Shown: positions 63,314 through 64,000 of the stretch, in pieces
Layout: every line of letters begins with the position of its first letter
How positions within the stretch are numbered: position 1 is the first letter of the stretch
Assembly: GCA_039704465.1 (NCBI GenBank)
Contig: JASFAU010000002.1
Span: forward strand, 1,302,001-1,366,000
Length of the DNA stretch: 64,000 bases
Source of the DNA: Plasmodiophora brassicae
Lineage: Eukaryota; Endomyxa; Phytomyxea; Plasmodiophorida; Plasmodiophoridae
Direction of reading: 5' to 3'
Translations under genes and position numbers: made by a program
Notes under the pieces: generated by a model
Seen by the model: the letters and a program-made list of their open reading frames with translations, nothing else
Database searches by the model: none
Told to the model about the DNA's origin: nothing

Positions 63314-64000
63314 ATGTTCAGCAAACGCGCTCTACCTCACCTGAGGGTTAACATCGTCCAGGCGGGGGCGTCCGTGTCGGTGCGGGTCACGAGCAGTCCC
63401 AACTATAATTACCTTGTCGGGCGGCCGAATGGACCGTACCCTGGGTCGACTTCGAGTACGTTGATTGATGGCCCAATGGCGGCATCGTAAGGTCTTGGTG
63501 GGGTAACCCAACCCGATCTCGGCGGGGTATGTTAGACGCCTCCGCGTCCTCGTTACGCTCCCCTGGGTGTACCGCCGGTCGAGGTCCGTTCGCCAGTGCA
63601 CCCGGTCAACGCACCATCAGCGTCGACCTCGGTCTGGAAGGGCCATCGGAGCGGACCAGCGCCGTCGTGGTTAATTTGCTGTCTGCACAAGAACTGGAAC
63701 GCGCATGCCCCACAGCAGCACCGGGAACGTGCCTGCTCTGGGTCAACCCTGGTGCGACCCCGACCAACCTCGGCCTTGCCGTCAGACTCGGGTGTACGTT
63801 TGCTCACTTCGATCTTGGCATGGTCGTCACTCTGTCGCCGCCGGCACCATCGGAGGCCATGCCCATGCGCCTAAACAATGACGAACGACGTCGCCTGGCG
63901 AACATGGCATCGTCGTTCATCCCGCAGCTGAAGACGTTCGTGAAGAGCGTCGTCTGCTCGACGTTCTTCTCCGAGGGCGGCAACGACCCCATCGACGACG
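63314..64000 (+). CDS. 5' part of an unidentified gene, cut by the right edge
   Basis: Exon 1 starts MFSKRALPHLRVNIVQAGAS and ends PMAA plus the first two bases of a Ser codon at 63486. A GTAAGG-donor intron of 110 bases (63487-63596) joins to APGQRTISVDLGLEGPSERT. The reading then continues open to base 64000 through VVVNLLSAQELERACP, LWVNPGATPTNLGLAVRLG, FAHFDLGMVVTLSPP, NNDERRRLANMASSFIPQ and TFFSEGGNDPIDD. The fold looks globular and soluble. I do not recognise it. It follows HEATR1 on the same strand by 130 bases. Confidence 0.6.

Noticed and set aside
1..64000. A possible mobile element or viral insertion
   Set aside because: I looked for integrase, reverse transcriptase and transposase motifs and long terminal repeats and saw none. 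The only sizeable repeat is the 105-base inverted repeat.

Overview
This is eukaryotic nuclear DNA from a compact, GC-rich genome. The genes are protein-coding, run on both strands and lie tens to a few hundred bases apart. Many are split by short GT-AG introns, mostly about 50-65 bases, with some that read as only 19-24 bases. Two genes have cilium/centriole-type products (CEP131-like, CFAP99-like), which suggests a lineage with a flagellum. The rest of the set (PEX6, CSN2, U2A', GCLC, HEATR1/Utp10, NC2-beta, AP-5 beta, Ima1/TMEM201, OGFOD3, GDAP2, TBC1D22, a PNRC-motif protein, vacuolin/flotillin-like SPFH proteins and a giant IPT/TIG plus GCC2/GCC3 receptor-like protein) fits a free-living protist or unicellular relative of animals, fungi or amoebae. 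I cannot place the lineage more precisely. I recognised no transposon, CRISPR array, rRNA or tRNA.

Layout. 1-10.6 kb: the end of an unknown gene, a C2H2 zinc-finger gene, a PNRC-motif gene, PEX6 (minus), a crinkler-like P-loop NTPase gene carrying a near-perfect 105-base inverted repeat, a CFAP99-like gene, a second zinc-finger gene (minus) and U2A' (minus). 11-20 kb: GCLC, OGFOD3 (minus), a rhomboid protease (minus), a WKF-domain protein, two unknown genes and AP-5 beta (minus). 20-33 kb: a short TPR gene, an Ima1/TMEM201 gene (minus), a membrane alpha/beta-hydrolase lacking its serine nucleophile, CSN2 (minus), a Met/Gln/Pro-tailed membrane protein (minus), CEP131 (minus), TBC1D22, a METTL21-type methyltransferase (minus) and GDAP2. 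33-39 kb: two SPFH paralogues in tail-to-tail orientation, NC2-beta/DR1 and a small TPR gene. 39-51.5 kb: one minus-strand gene for a giant secretory-pathway multidomain membrane protein. 51.8-58 kb: three paralogous genes for secreted proteins of a family I do not recognise, with a U-box gene between them and one further doubtful gene. 58-64 kb: HEATR1/Utp10 and the start of an unknown gene cut by the right edge.

The genes look like housekeeping and cell-biology genes placed side by side and not a functional cluster. The best candidates for undescribed biology are the secreted family (51.8-57.4 kb), the giant TIG/GCC2-GCC3 protein, the inverted repeat inside the crinkler-like gene and the ultra-short introns. 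Exon boundaries were inferred by eye from frame continuity, GT-AG signals and remembered family conservation. Spans are given from first to last coding base and include introns.
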